Origin: Acidobacteriaceae bacterium
GTDB taxonomy: Bacteria > Acidobacteriota > Terriglobia > Terriglobales > Acidobacteriaceae
Assembly: GCA_003132405.1 (NCBI GenBank)
Contig: PKXQ01000115.1
Coordinates: 2,229 to 56,426, forward strand
DNA: 54,198 bases
Direction of reading: 5' to 3'
Part shown: positions 33,964-41,956 of the stretch, one piece after another
Layout of the letters: each line of letters opens with the position of its first letter
Numbering within the stretch: position 1 is the first letter of the stretch
Notes under the pieces: generated by a model
Told to the model about the DNA's origin: nothing
What the model saw: only the letters and a program-made list of their open reading frames with translations
Database searches by the model: none
Made by a program: the position numbers and the translations under genes

Positions 33964-35090
33964 GTAATGGACGAATCCTCGCCATCGTCATTGTGAGTGT
34001 GACAGTGGCACTCATTGTCGTGGGCACTCTTTGGCCCATTCCAGCCGCAGTCGCGATGGCTAGTTCCGGTTCCGACTTGCTGCGTCCTTCAACTTCACCG
34101 CAAGCGGCAGTCGCGAATCTGGCGGACGAAATCGGCCGACTGGCGTGGGAGAAGGCCTATTCCAGCCTCGCGAACAACAACGAATTTACCGAACTGGACT
34201 TTGTGCATGACTTAACTGGAAGTTACCCCAGCCTTCGCGCCTACGCGACTCTCGACAGCTTCGACCAGCAGCCGCTTCATGCTTCTGCCGATGAAGCGCA
34301 GATTCAGCTCAAGTTGCATTGGTCAACCGTGGTGGGATCGTTCTTGGACACGCGTACCCTGCGAGTCGTTAAAACCGGCGACCGGTGGGCGGTGGCGTGG
34401 CCCGTCGTGAAGGAACCTCGAGTACCGCCGCAAGTTATCCCGGTGAACTATCTGCGCTGGGACGTGATTTATCGCGGGCCGGAAGACGACTGGGCAGCGC
34501 AAGACGTCGAAGCGCCGCACGTGCGCATCGTCGACATGCATCCCGTGGAGCGCGGCGACGGAGTCATCATTATGGGCGAACTTCTCAACGAAGATGTGGT
34601 TCCCGCCTATGTGACGGTTAAAGCTACCCTGCTGGCGCAAAATGGGTCTGCGATAGCGACTGAAGACAGCTTCGACAAGATTTCTCACATTCTCTTGCCC
34701 AAGCAAGTCACTCCATTTCTCATTGCGTTTCACAATGTATCGTTATCCGATGTCGCCAACATTCACATGGAGCCCTCAGCGAGCCTGATTGCGGCCTCGG
34801 CGGACCCTGTCATTGAGATTGAAGATCAGCATCTGAATCCTGCGCCCGGAGCTTCTCTGAGCGGGAATCTGCTTAATCAAAGCGGCCAGGTCGTCAATGT
34901 AGCGCACGTCCTCGAAACTTTCTACGACAAGACCGGCCAACTGGTTTGGGTCTCGGACCAATTCGTCGACCGCGCACTATTGCCGCAGACTCCCGTGTCA
35001 TTCACCATACCCATTCCAGCGGACATCGCCGCCAAAGTTGCTAGTGAGCGCGCGATCAGCGCCACATACAGTTCGGGACGGTTCCAGTGA
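33960..35090 (+). CDS. Membrane-anchored protein of unknown function
   Basis: 376 residues; ATG 33960 overlaps the previous stop (ATGA). N-terminal membrane anchor (RILAIVIVSVTVALIVVGTL), then an exported part. Residues about 45-150 resemble an NTF2-like or DUF4878-type fold (VANLADEIGRLAWEKAYSSL, QIQLKLHWSTVVGSFLDTRT, VVKTGDRWAVAWPVV). Two later beta domains (VIIMGELLNEDVVPAYVTVK; LSGNLLNQSGQVVNVAHVLE) look like FxLYD-type repeats. I do not recognise a named family. Overlaps on both sides imply tightly coupled expression with the membrane protein before it and the secreted protein after it, possibly one envelope complex. Confidence 0.7.
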   Translation: MSNGRILAIVIVSVTVALIVVGTLWPIPAAVAMASSGSDLLRPSTSPQAAVANLADEIGRLAWEKAYSSLANNNEFTELDFVHDLTGSYPSLRAYATLDSFDQQPLHASADEAQIQLKLHWSTVVGSFLDTRTLRVVKTGDRWAVAWPVVKEPRVPPQVIPVNYLRWDVIYRGPEDDWAAQDVEAPHVRIVDMHPVERGDGVIIMGELLNEDVVPAYVTVKATLLAQNGSAIATEDSFDKISHILLPKQVTPFLIAFHNVSLSDVANIHMEPSASLIAASADPVIEIEDQHLNPAPGASLSGNLLNQSGQVVNVAHVLETFYDKTGQLVWVSDQFVDRALLPQTPVSFTIPIPADIAAKVASERAISATYSSGRFQ

Positions 35091-35962
35091 AATTCCGATT
35101 CGCATTCTTGCTAGCCGGGCTGGTTCTAGCCGCCACGCAGCTCGCTCTGACGCAGACCGTCGTCCTGGGTTTGCCTAAGACCATTGAAGCGGGCAGCGCG
35201 TTCTCGATTCAAAGCACTGGCGCCGGCAAGGCAGTTCTCTACATCGTAGGATCCGGGCAGGTGCTGCGACGCGACGTGCAATTAGGAGAGACGACGTTCT
35301 TTGCTCCGGGAGATCTCCACAATGCTGGCCGCTACATAGCTGTTCTTGTGGGAGCCTCGTCGACGGAAAACGGTGAGTTTGACGTCACCGCCGCGCGTCA
35401 ACCTGCGGCCCTGAGTTTTCTAGCTAAGCCTTCTCGCCTTCCCGTGGACTTGCACGACGGCATCAGCGGTGTGGCGTATGTCTTCGACACTTATCGGAAC
35501 CTGGTCTTGGCTCCGACCCAAGTATCATTTCAACTCTCGAACATTAACGGCGCAGTTCAGACGCGGACGGTGCTCACGCACAATGGCGTCACGTGGACAA
35601 AGATGGATTCCGCCGCCAAGGAAGGCGCCGCCCGGTTTGTAGCTAGCGCTGGGAACGCTACCAGCACACGCGTGATACAGCAAGTGCCGGGTGATCCATG
35701 TCACTTAAGAATGAGCGCTCAGCCGTCTGGCCAAAGACTCGCGGTGGTAACGGAGCCGGTGCGCGACTGTAGCGGCAATGCCGTGCCCGACGGAACAATT
35801 GTCACCTTCACGGAGACTTATAAGGGCGGCGAGGCCACCGTGGACGTGCCGCTTAAGCGCGGAGTCGCCCGCACGGAAATGCCAGCCTACAACGGGGCAA
35901 AACTTTCGGTCGCAACCGGTGTCGTCGTAGGAAATGAAATCTATTGGGGAAACGTACGATGA
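35087..35962 (+). CDS. Secreted Ig-like protein of unknown function
   Basis: 291 residues; GTG 35087 overlaps the previous stop (GTGA). Signal peptide MKFRFAFLLAGLVLAATQLA, cleavage near LTQ-TV. The mature part is all beta, with probably two or three Ig-like domains (VVLGLPKTIEAGSAFSIQST; LVLAPTQVSFQLSNINGAVQ, resembling invasin-type Big_1 domains; VPDGTIVTFTETYKGGEATV). Two cysteines (DPCHLRM, RDCSGNA) may bond. Unknown role; gene order suggests it works with its overlapping neighbours in the envelope. Confidence 0.7.
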   Translation: MKFRFAFLLAGLVLAATQLALTQTVVLGLPKTIEAGSAFSIQSTGAGKAVLYIVGSGQVLRRDVQLGETTFFAPGDLHNAGRYIAVLVGASSTENGEFDVTAARQPAALSFLAKPSRLPVDLHDGISGVAYVFDTYRNLVLAPTQVSFQLSNINGAVQTRTVLTHNGVTWTKMDSAAKEGAARFVASAGNATSTRVIQQVPGDPCHLRMSAQPSGQRLAVVTEPVRDCSGNAVPDGTIVTFTETYKGGEATVDVPLKRGVARTEMPAYNGAKLSVATGVVVGNEIYWGNVR

Positions 35963-36456
35963 AAAAGGCTCTCTTCATCGCGTACCCACTCTTTGCCGCG
36001 ATATTTGTTCTGGCGGCTGACCAACCCGCCGTGCGCGTGGAGCCCACGAATTCGCTAGGACCACGGACTCTGGAGAAACAAACGGAGACCGCGGTGATTC
36101 GTGACTATCTGCAAGCCTGGCACAGTTTGAGTGGTGCGCTGGAACAAAACCGGGCCGATCTCCTGGATGCGGATTTCGTGGGCTTCGCTAAAGAAAAGCT
36201 GGCGAGCACAATTCGCGAGCAAACAGAGCTGGGAGTTCACACCCACTATCAAGATACCGCGCACGATATTCAACTGACTTTTTACTCACCGGAAGGGTTG
36301 TCTATCCAACTGGTGGACACAGTTGAATACGACATGCAGATCGTGGATCACGAAAAGCCTGTGACAACTCAGCACGTCCGAGCGCGCTACGTTGCGGTCT
36401 TGACCCCGACGGAGGTTCGATGGAAAGTACGCATCTTCCAGGCGGAATCTGAATGA
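35959..36456 (+). CDS. Small secreted protein of unknown function
   Basis: 165 residues; ATG 35959 overlaps the previous stop (ATGA). Signal peptide MKKALFIAYPLFAAIFVLAA. Mature part about 145 residues: a helical first half (VIRDYLQAWHSLSGALEQNR, FVGFAKEKLASTIREQTELG) then beta strands (HDIQLTFYSPEGLSIQLVDT, VRARYVAVLTPTEVRWKVRI), an NTF2/SnoaL-like order similar to the N-terminal domain of the gene at 33960. That points to a shared fold, but I have no alignment. Last of the four overlapping genes; the glycosyltransferase follows after 107 bp. Confidence 0.7.
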   Translation: MKKALFIAYPLFAAIFVLAADQPAVRVEPTNSLGPRTLEKQTETAVIRDYLQAWHSLSGALEQNRADLLDADFVGFAKEKLASTIREQTELGVHTHYQDTAHDIQLTFYSPEGLSIQLVDTVEYDMQIVDHEKPVTTQHVRARYVAVLTPTEVRWKVRIFQAESE

Positions 36457-36494
36457 AGAGCATCTTTCGAGTTATGAAATAGTACGAAGCCAGA

Positions 36495-36532
36495 CATTTA
36501 AGAACGAGCGCTATCATTTAAGAACGAGCGCT
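36495..36532 (+). repeat. 18-bp direct repeat, 20-bp period, before the GT2 gene
   Basis: CATTTAAGAACGAGCGCT occurs at 36495-36512 and 36515-36532. A third copy with two mismatches (CACTTAAGAATGAGCGCT) lies inside the upstream coding gene at 35702-35719. The pair lies 32 bp before the GT2 start. Confidence 0.85.
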
Positions 36533-36563
36533 GATTTTGGGCCGAACTCTAAGGAGCTGTTCA

Positions 36564-37547
36564 ATGATCTCTGTCGTAGTACCTATCTTTAACGAAGAGG
36601 AACTCGTAAGTCTGTTTCATGTCGCGCTTGCCGACTCCATGAAGGATATTGGCGAGGCCTGGGAGGTGCTCTACGTAAATGATGGCTCCAAAGATTCGTC
36701 TTTGAGACTGCTAACACAACTGCAAGCCGCAGATACGCATGTTGTGGTAATAGACCTGTCGCGCAACTGGGGGCATATGGGGGCGATATCGGCGGGCCTG
36801 CAGACAGCGCGTGGCGATGCGGTTGTTCTGATGGACGGCGATTTCCAGGACCCGCCAGAAGTTGTGCCGGAGCTGGTCGCGGCCTGGCGGGGTGGCGCGC
36901 AAGTCGTGACCGCTGTGAGAAGGAGCCGGCAAGAACGCCGGAAGATTCTAGCCAAGCTCTTCCCGATTTTCTATCGCTTGCTGGGAGCACTCTCCGATTT
37001 TCCCATCCCACTCAATGCGGGAATTTTTGGCCTGCTCGATCGGCAAGCGGTGGATTCGATTAACTCCCTGCGAGAAGGCAACCGGTACCTGCCTGGGCTG
37101 CGCGCCTGGGTCGGTTATAAGACCGGTGTCGTTCTCTATGACCGGCAAGACCGTCTACATGGAGAAGGCAAACTCACCTTCATGAGTCGGATCAAGTATG
37201 CGATGGATGCGATCACCAGTTTCAGTTACAAACCTCTTCGACTTAGTTTCGGGTTGGCAGGTTTTGCGATCTTCCTGGCTGTCATTCTGGCAACTTGCAC
37301 GATTTTTTCGAAGAGCGCCGTGAATCCCCTGGGCTACGGTATCGCCGCTGCAATTTTTCTGGTGGGAGGTTTCCTGCTTCTGTGCGTCGGCGTCCTTGGC
37401 GAATATCTGGGACGGGTTTACGACGAAGTACGCGGTCGGCCGCTCTCGATCATCAACAAGGTTTACGAGGCTTCGCAGTTGAACGCCGCTCACTTAGACC
37501 TGGGCCGACGGGTGGGAGACCGGAAAAAGCCGTTTCGAGTGGCGTAA
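36564..37547 (+). CDS. GT2 glycosyltransferase, DPM1/GtrB-like (polyprenyl-phosphate)
   Basis: 327 residues. ATG 36564 follows AAGGAG by 7 nt. N-terminal GT-A catalytic domain: ISVVVPIFNEEELVSLFHVA, VLYVNDGSKDSSLRLL, GDAVVLMDGDFQDPPEVVPE (DxD-type metal/donor site). Two C-terminal membrane helices (LSFGLAGFAIFLAVILATCT; IAAAIFLVGGFLLLCVGVLG) and the ending GRVYDEVRGRPLSIINKVYE are typical of GtrB/ArnC/DPM1-type enzymes, which transfer a sugar from a nucleotide sugar to undecaprenyl phosphate. It would supply a lipid-linked sugar to a GT-C enzyme, possibly the polytopic protein at 32197. It ends 3 bp before a convergent gene. Confidence 0.92.
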   Translation: MISVVVPIFNEEELVSLFHVALADSMKDIGEAWEVLYVNDGSKDSSLRLLTQLQAADTHVVVIDLSRNWGHMGAISAGLQTARGDAVVLMDGDFQDPPEVVPELVAAWRGGAQVVTAVRRSRQERRKILAKLFPIFYRLLGALSDFPIPLNAGIFGLLDRQAVDSINSLREGNRYLPGLRAWVGYKTGVVLYDRQDRLHGEGKLTFMSRIKYAMDAITSFSYKPLRLSFGLAGFAIFLAVILATCTIFSKSAVNPLGYGIAAAIFLVGGFLLLCVGVLGEYLGRVYDEVRGRPLSIINKVYEASQLNAAHLDLGRRVGDRKKPFRVA

Positions 37548-37550
37548 TGG

Positions 37551-38525
37551 TCAGTGCGCGGTCCGCGGTTGCGATTCGGGACCGCACTCAGCCAGCCCGC
37601 GCTCAATCGCCGTGCCCTCTTCGTAGTCGTTCCAGGTTTCAACAAGTAAGAAGGGCAGCGGGCGATCGGCGGGGTAATACCGCCGCCATAACTTCATCGT
37701 ATCCGCAAAGGTGTTTCCACAGCGCTGAGAGATGTGTCGATTAAGACTCCATGAGGCTTTGCTGTCGTCGAAACCGGCCCAGGCTGCGCCCACGGCAATC
37801 TTGTCAGGATACTTCGATTGCATTTTGCGATAGAAGCCGCTCAGGTAATCTTCTCCCCAGTTGCTGCCATCGGCTGCCCACCCTTTTTGACCGGGATTGA
37901 TCCAAGCATAAAAGCCGTCAAACGCCGCAGGGAAAGAGGTTGATCGATCTTCGTATATGAGCAACGGTGCGGGTGTCCATTTATCGGTTACGGCCCGCAC
38001 GCGGCTCCAGTTAGTGTGCCCTCCCTTTGGAAATATAAAGATCACAGGGCGTCCGTTGTACATGAGATAGGCTTGATGGCCGGGTGCAGTCGTCGAAAGA
38101 TAGGTTTCGTGGAACTTGCTGAAAGCCGCAAAAGCATCGTCAGTCGCCTCAGCTTCTTCGTCGTCGGTTTCGTCGTACATCATCGCAACATGAAAGTTCT
38201 TTTCGGCGGCGATGCTCTGGATCAGGGCATAGCTGCGATCGATAAAAGGCTCGCGATCGCCATACCAGTCCACTACAAAGCCCGAAATTCCCAGCTCCTT
38301 GGCCTGGTCAATCTGTTTGCGTATCACGACTGGGTCCTGCGAGGAATAGCCGACCGTAATGTGCCTGGGATGTCCAAACCAAGGCTCATAAACTGCCAGA
38401 ACCTGCGGTGAGGCCTCCGCCGTCGGCAGACTTTGGCGTAAGTCCTGGCGCAAGCCGGGATGGGCGCATCCCTCCAACAGAAGAAGAAGCGCCAGTACGG
38501 AGGTTAGCTGGTAACGAACCATCAT
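37551..38525 (-). CDS. Lipoprotein of the GH99/GH71-like glycosidase group
   Basis: 324 residues from ATG 38525. Signal peptide with a lipobox (LTSVLALLLLLEGC-AHP), so it is anchored in the envelope. The mature part resembles GH99-like domains: VLAVYEPWFGHPRHITVGYS, IDQAKELGISGFVVDWYG, FHVAMMYDETDDEEAEATDD, YLMYNGRPVIFIFPKGG and FLLVETWNDYEEGTAIE. In GH99 such enzymes cleave inside alpha-mannosides; in GH71, alpha-1,3-glucans. The conserved acidic residues at these places are present. Likely trims or degrades the glycan made by the locus; the exact specificity cannot be read. It is divergent from the flippase gene. Confidence 0.8.
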   Translation of the reverse strand: MMVRYQLTSVLALLLLLEGCAHPGLRQDLRQSLPTAEASPQVLAVYEPWFGHPRHITVGYSSQDPVVIRKQIDQAKELGISGFVVDWYGDREPFIDRSYALIQSIAAEKNFHVAMMYDETDDEEAEATDDAFAAFSKFHETYLSTTAPGHQAYLMYNGRPVIFIFPKGGHTNWSRVRAVTDKWTPAPLLIYEDRSTSFPAAFDGFYAWINPGQKGWAADGSNWGEDYLSGFYRKMQSKYPDKIAVGAAWAGFDDSKASWSLNRHISQRCGNTFADTMKLWRRYYPADRPLPFLLVETWNDYEEGTAIERGLAECGPESQPRTAH

Positions 38526-38764
38526 AGGGGATCTGATCTGGTTAGAGTTGGTAATGGCACGTCGGGTTGTAGCGGCGCCAGAAGCTATGTGAACCGCTCG
38601 CATCATTCGCAAGCAGCGGGTTGGTTGCTTCCCGCATCAGAAGTGCTACCGCATAAGAGGAATCCTGTCCACGAGCGTTTCGCAAGACGACGCGCCGGGC
38701 CGTCCGGATGGGATTTGTCCCTCATTGAGATTTCATTGGTTAGGTAACTGGAGCCTCGACTAAC
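38526..38764. other. Divergent intergenic region
   Basis: 239 bp between the GH99-like lipoprotein (minus) and the flippase (plus). No supported gene; presumably holds both promoters. The flippase start is TTG 38765 or GTG 38768, with no strong Shine-Dalgarno; the nearest is GGAG about 13 nt upstream. Confidence 0.4.
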
Positions 38765-40738
38765 TTGGTGAATCGTCCGAACTCGGAGTCGAGGACTCTC
38801 CAAGCCCGCGTTTTGTCGGGAAGCGCCGTATTGCTCACAGGATCGGGGCTGGCAACCGCGATCAATTTTGCCTACAACATTGCGGTTGCTCGTTTTCTTG
38901 GTCCAACCGGCTTTGGTCACGCTACCGCGGTCTACACTTTTCTAGTCCTGATATCGGCGGTTACACTTTCTTTCCAAATTGTTTCCGCGAAGGTGATTGC
39001 GCAACAGAACTCTCTGGAAGGCAAAAGCGCAGTCTACCGAGGATTCCACAGAAGCGCATGGACGTCGGGCATCGTCGTGGCAATGCTATTGCTGCTGTTT
39101 CAGAGAGCAATTGCGAGCTACCTCAACCTGCCTGGTCCGATCCTCATAGCCTTGCTCGCAGTGGCGGCAGCCTTTTACGTCCCTCTTGGAACCCGTCGGG
39201 GGTTCATTCAGGGGGCCTATGGCTTCCAGCGACTCGCTATCAATCTCGTTCTGGAGGGGTTGGTACGACTGGGAGGATCTCTCCTCGTCATCAGCCTGGG
39301 CTTCGGCGTCCCCGGTGTAATTGCGGCCAACGCTGCCGCCATTGCAGTCGCCTACTTTGCTGCCGCACCTAAACTCGCGGTCGCGGTTCCAAACCAAGTC
39401 CATCTTCCCAGCGCGTTTCGCGAGGCGCTACAGGCGATCGTCTTTTTTGCCGGCCAGGTGCTCATCAACAATTGTGACATCGTGTTAGTAAAACATTTCT
39501 TTCCTCCGACAGCGGCCGGGCTGTACGCTGCGGTGGCACTTGTCGGTCGGGTGATTTTTACCTTTTCTTCAGCGGTTGTAAACACGATGTTCCCGCTGGT
39601 AGCAGGTATTCGCCAAGAGGAAAGAAAAGATCACCGCGTCCTCGTAACGTCTTTACTTCTCGTTGCAGCAATCGGCTCTGCATTAGCACTCGGCCTCCGT
39701 TTGGCCCCGGCTGGGATTTGGACGACGTTCTTCGGCCCTCAGTTCGCGATAGCCGGGAAATACAGTCTTCCCTATCTACTGGCTTTGTATGCCAGCGCGA
39801 CCGTCGTTTACTCGCTGAGTGTTGTCATCATTGCCTACGAAATGTCATACAAAATCGCTAATACAAGCTGGATACAGCTCGCTTTCAGCGGCGTTCTCAT
39901 CGCGGGCATCTGCCGGTACCATTCTTCGCTGCAACAAGTCATCTGGATACAACTGGGGCTGATGCTGGTTCTACTCATCATTGTGGCAGTCCCGTTTTTC
40001 TTCAATTCGTTGATCAGCGGCCGAAATACGCAAACGGCCGGGACCTCTGCGTCAATTAGGGTCATTCGACGAATTTCAGAAAACGAGGTTATTGCGGAAT
40101 TCCTGAGGAGCGACTTCGACAATCCCGCATTCGAGGAGTATCAGGAGACTCTTCGCGAATTAGTGAGGACACCACACCTCGACGATGCTTGCGAAAATGC
40201 AAAACGCCGCGCTCTGTTGTTTATTCGACACGCCCCATTGTGGAGAGAACTGCCGAGAGGAACGGAATGGTTTGAAGTGGAAGTACAGACAGCGGGCCTC
40301 GCCCAGATTCGAGTCTTTCCACGGGCGCAGTGGCGAAAGTTCGCGCAGGGTAATTTTACTATCACGACCGTTACCGAACGTATGCGCACGTTTAGCAGCC
40401 GCGATGTCGCCGAAGAAGCATTTCTGTCGAAAATTGCTGCGCTCCGCGATGCGATCCGCCAGGATACCGACCCGGGCGCCGTGCTCCTCATCGGTGTCAA
40501 TGAAAATGAACCGTTCACTGTACTGGACGGAAACCACCGGCTGGCAGCGGCAATCCTGACCTCGCCGGACGCCGTGCGGAGGTTTCGGTTCCTGTGCGGA
40601 CTCTCGCCGAGGATGACGGAGTGCTGTTGGTACAAAACCAATGTAGCGACGCTTTTTCGTTATGGGACAAACCTGGTAACTCATTTCGTGCATGATCCCG
40701 AGGCCGACCTCGCCGACCTTTTGCGAAGCTCCTCATGA
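38765..40738 (+). CDS. Wzx-like flippase fused to a ParB/sulfiredoxin-type (DGNHR) domain
   Basis: 657 residues. Residues about 15-420 are a polysaccharide-synthase/MATE-type flippase: SGSAVLLTGSGLATAINFAY, YNIAVARFLGPTGFGHATAV, RRGFIQGAYGFQRLAINLVL, DIVLVKHFFPPTAAGLYAAV; about 12 membrane helices. Such proteins flip undecaprenyl-linked glycans. After the last helix (VIWIQLGLMLVLLIIVAVPF) there is a cytosolic domain of about 230 residues. It has EDFxxP-like helices (FLRSDFDNPAFEEYQETLRE), an IRVFPRAQWRKFAQ strand, and VLLIGVNENEPFTVLDGNHR followed by LAAAIL. DGNHR (residue 588) is the signature of ParB/Srx-fold domains, some of which are ADP-dependent kinases (SerK, SbnI). The fusion is unfamiliar to me. 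The start codon is uncertain (TTG 38765 or GTG 38768). Confidence 0.85.
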   Translation: MVNRPNSESRTLQARVLSGSAVLLTGSGLATAINFAYNIAVARFLGPTGFGHATAVYTFLVLISAVTLSFQIVSAKVIAQQNSLEGKSAVYRGFHRSAWTSGIVVAMLLLLFQRAIASYLNLPGPILIALLAVAAAFYVPLGTRRGFIQGAYGFQRLAINLVLEGLVRLGGSLLVISLGFGVPGVIAANAAAIAVAYFAAAPKLAVAVPNQVHLPSAFREALQAIVFFAGQVLINNCDIVLVKHFFPPTAAGLYAAVALVGRVIFTFSSAVVNTMFPLVAGIRQEERKDHRVLVTSLLLVAAIGSALALGLRLAPAGIWTTFFGPQFAIAGKYSLPYLLALYASATVVYSLSVVIIAYEMSYKIANTSWIQLAFSGVLIAGICRYHSSLQQVIWIQLGLMLVLLIIVAVPFFFNSLISGRNTQTAGTSASIRVIRRISENEVIAEFLRSDFDNPAFEEYQETLRELVRTPHLDDACENAKRRALLFIRHAPLWRELPRGTEWFEVEVQTAGLAQIRVFPRAQWRKFAQGNFTITTVTERMRTFSSRDVAEEAFLSKIAALRDAIRQDTDPGAVLLIGVNENEPFTVLDGNHRLAAAILTSPDAVRRFRFLCGLSPRMTECCWYKTNVATLFRYGTNLVTHFVHDPEADLADLLRSSS

Positions 40739-40933
40739 GCGAAACGCGCACTTCGGCTCGCTCTTCAATTTGCCCTTCGGCCTCTAGCGCAATACCTTGT
40801 GCCCTATACCGACAGAACAGGATAGATTCCGCGCCAGTCGCTGATTTAGGGTTACTAAGACGTAATTGTATTTGGGAGCCAACCATCTTTCTTCCCCGTG
40901 GGTGGGAAGTTGGCATTCTCGGAATTTGGGATC

Positions 40934-41920
40934 ATGACATTGACAAGTGGCAGACATGTGCCGGTGAGGCAATTACCGGAGAAATTCGGCGTCAAACAAG
41001 GCCGCATATTTTTTCGCGAGGTAGAGTCTTGCTTTCAGTCGGACCGTCCTCGTGTGGTGCTAGACCTTTCCAAAGTACGGCACATCGACAGCGCTGGAAT
41101 TCAAGTGTTGCTACGCTGTCTGGAGGAAGCCATGAAGCGTAATGGCGACGTCAAACTTGCGGCCATCCCTCCGGCAGCCGCATCGATGCTCAAACTCACC
41201 AGAGCAGATCGTCTCTTCGAGGCTTTTGACAACGCGTCTGACGCCGTGCTCAGCTTCCACCAATTCCCGGCAAATGCTTTCCGTCAACCTCTTGGTCAGG
41301 AGTATTCAATTCTCACACCCGTGGCGCAACGTGATGGCTTTGGCAATGGTCGGTCTGACTCGCGGAAAGGCTCTGCGGAATCGGAGCTAACGTCGAAGTT
41401 AACAATGAGAAACCCGGCTCACTGGTTGAGGCGGCAAATCGCCGGCTGCCTGGTGGTGTTAATGCTTACACCGTTTGCATTCGCAGCCCAATCTGCACAG
41501 CAAGGGATGACCACCGATCAGCAGGCTGATGGCGCATCCTCCGCTAAGCCAAAGCCGCAAGAGTCCGATACCAGCGCCAAGAGGGTTAGCGTCGAAACAT
41601 CCCAGGCTGAAACCTTACCCAACAGCCCTGGATCAGTACCTTCGCAAGTGGGAGATGACAACTTTTTTTTGGCTAGTGGGCAACAGGCCTCTTTGAAACC
41701 GGAGCAGAACTTCACACAGGAACCGGAAGGTACGGCTGTGGCACAGCCCGTAATTGCAACCGGAGTTGCAGCTTCCAGGCCAGCCGGAGCAGCGATTGCG
41801 CCGGCAAAACAGCGGCGTGCTCGTTCCATACTGATCAAAGCTGGCGTCATCCTGGGCGCAGGCGTTGCCATTGGAACGGTTGTGGCATTATCCAGTGCCA
41901 GTCCCAGTCACCCCCACTAA
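40934..41920 (+). CDS. STAS-domain protein fused to an exported/membrane segment
   Basis: 328 residues from ATG 40934 (GTG 40898 is an in-frame alternative). Residues about 5-115 are a STAS anti-sigma-factor-antagonist domain: VVLDLSKVRHIDSAGIQVLL carries the DSxG motif whose Ser is phosphorylated in SpoIIAA-type proteins, then LLRCLEEAMKRNGDVKLAAI. After a polar linker comes a signal-like segment (MRNPAHWLRRQIAGCLVVLM, ending AFA-AQS, from 41405), a Ser/Ala/Gln-rich stretch, and a last hydrophobic helix (LIKAGVILGAGVAIGTVVAL, about 300-320). No stop separates the parts. A cytosolic STAS fused in frame to an exported-looking protein is odd; internal initiation at ATG 41405 could give two proteins. 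Confidence 0.75.
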   Translation: MTLTSGRHVPVRQLPEKFGVKQGRIFFREVESCFQSDRPRVVLDLSKVRHIDSAGIQVLLRCLEEAMKRNGDVKLAAIPPAAASMLKLTRADRLFEAFDNASDAVLSFHQFPANAFRQPLGQEYSILTPVAQRDGFGNGRSDSRKGSAESELTSKLTMRNPAHWLRRQIAGCLVVLMLTPFAFAAQSAQQGMTTDQQADGASSAKPKPQESDTSAKRVSVETSQAETLPNSPGSVPSQVGDDNFFLASGQQASLKPEQNFTQEPEGTAVAQPVIATGVAASRPAGAAIAPAKQRRARSILIKAGVILGAGVAIGTVVALSSASPSHPH

Positions 41921-41956
41921 CAGCCAGGAAGTTTTCCGGCAAGAAACTGTGGCAGT

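Noticed and set aside
40735..41142. 135-codon frame whose ATG overlaps the flippase stop
   Set aside because: The overlap is tempting, but the sequence is Ser/Arg-rich without fold-like pattern and it overlaps the clear STAS domain in another frame.
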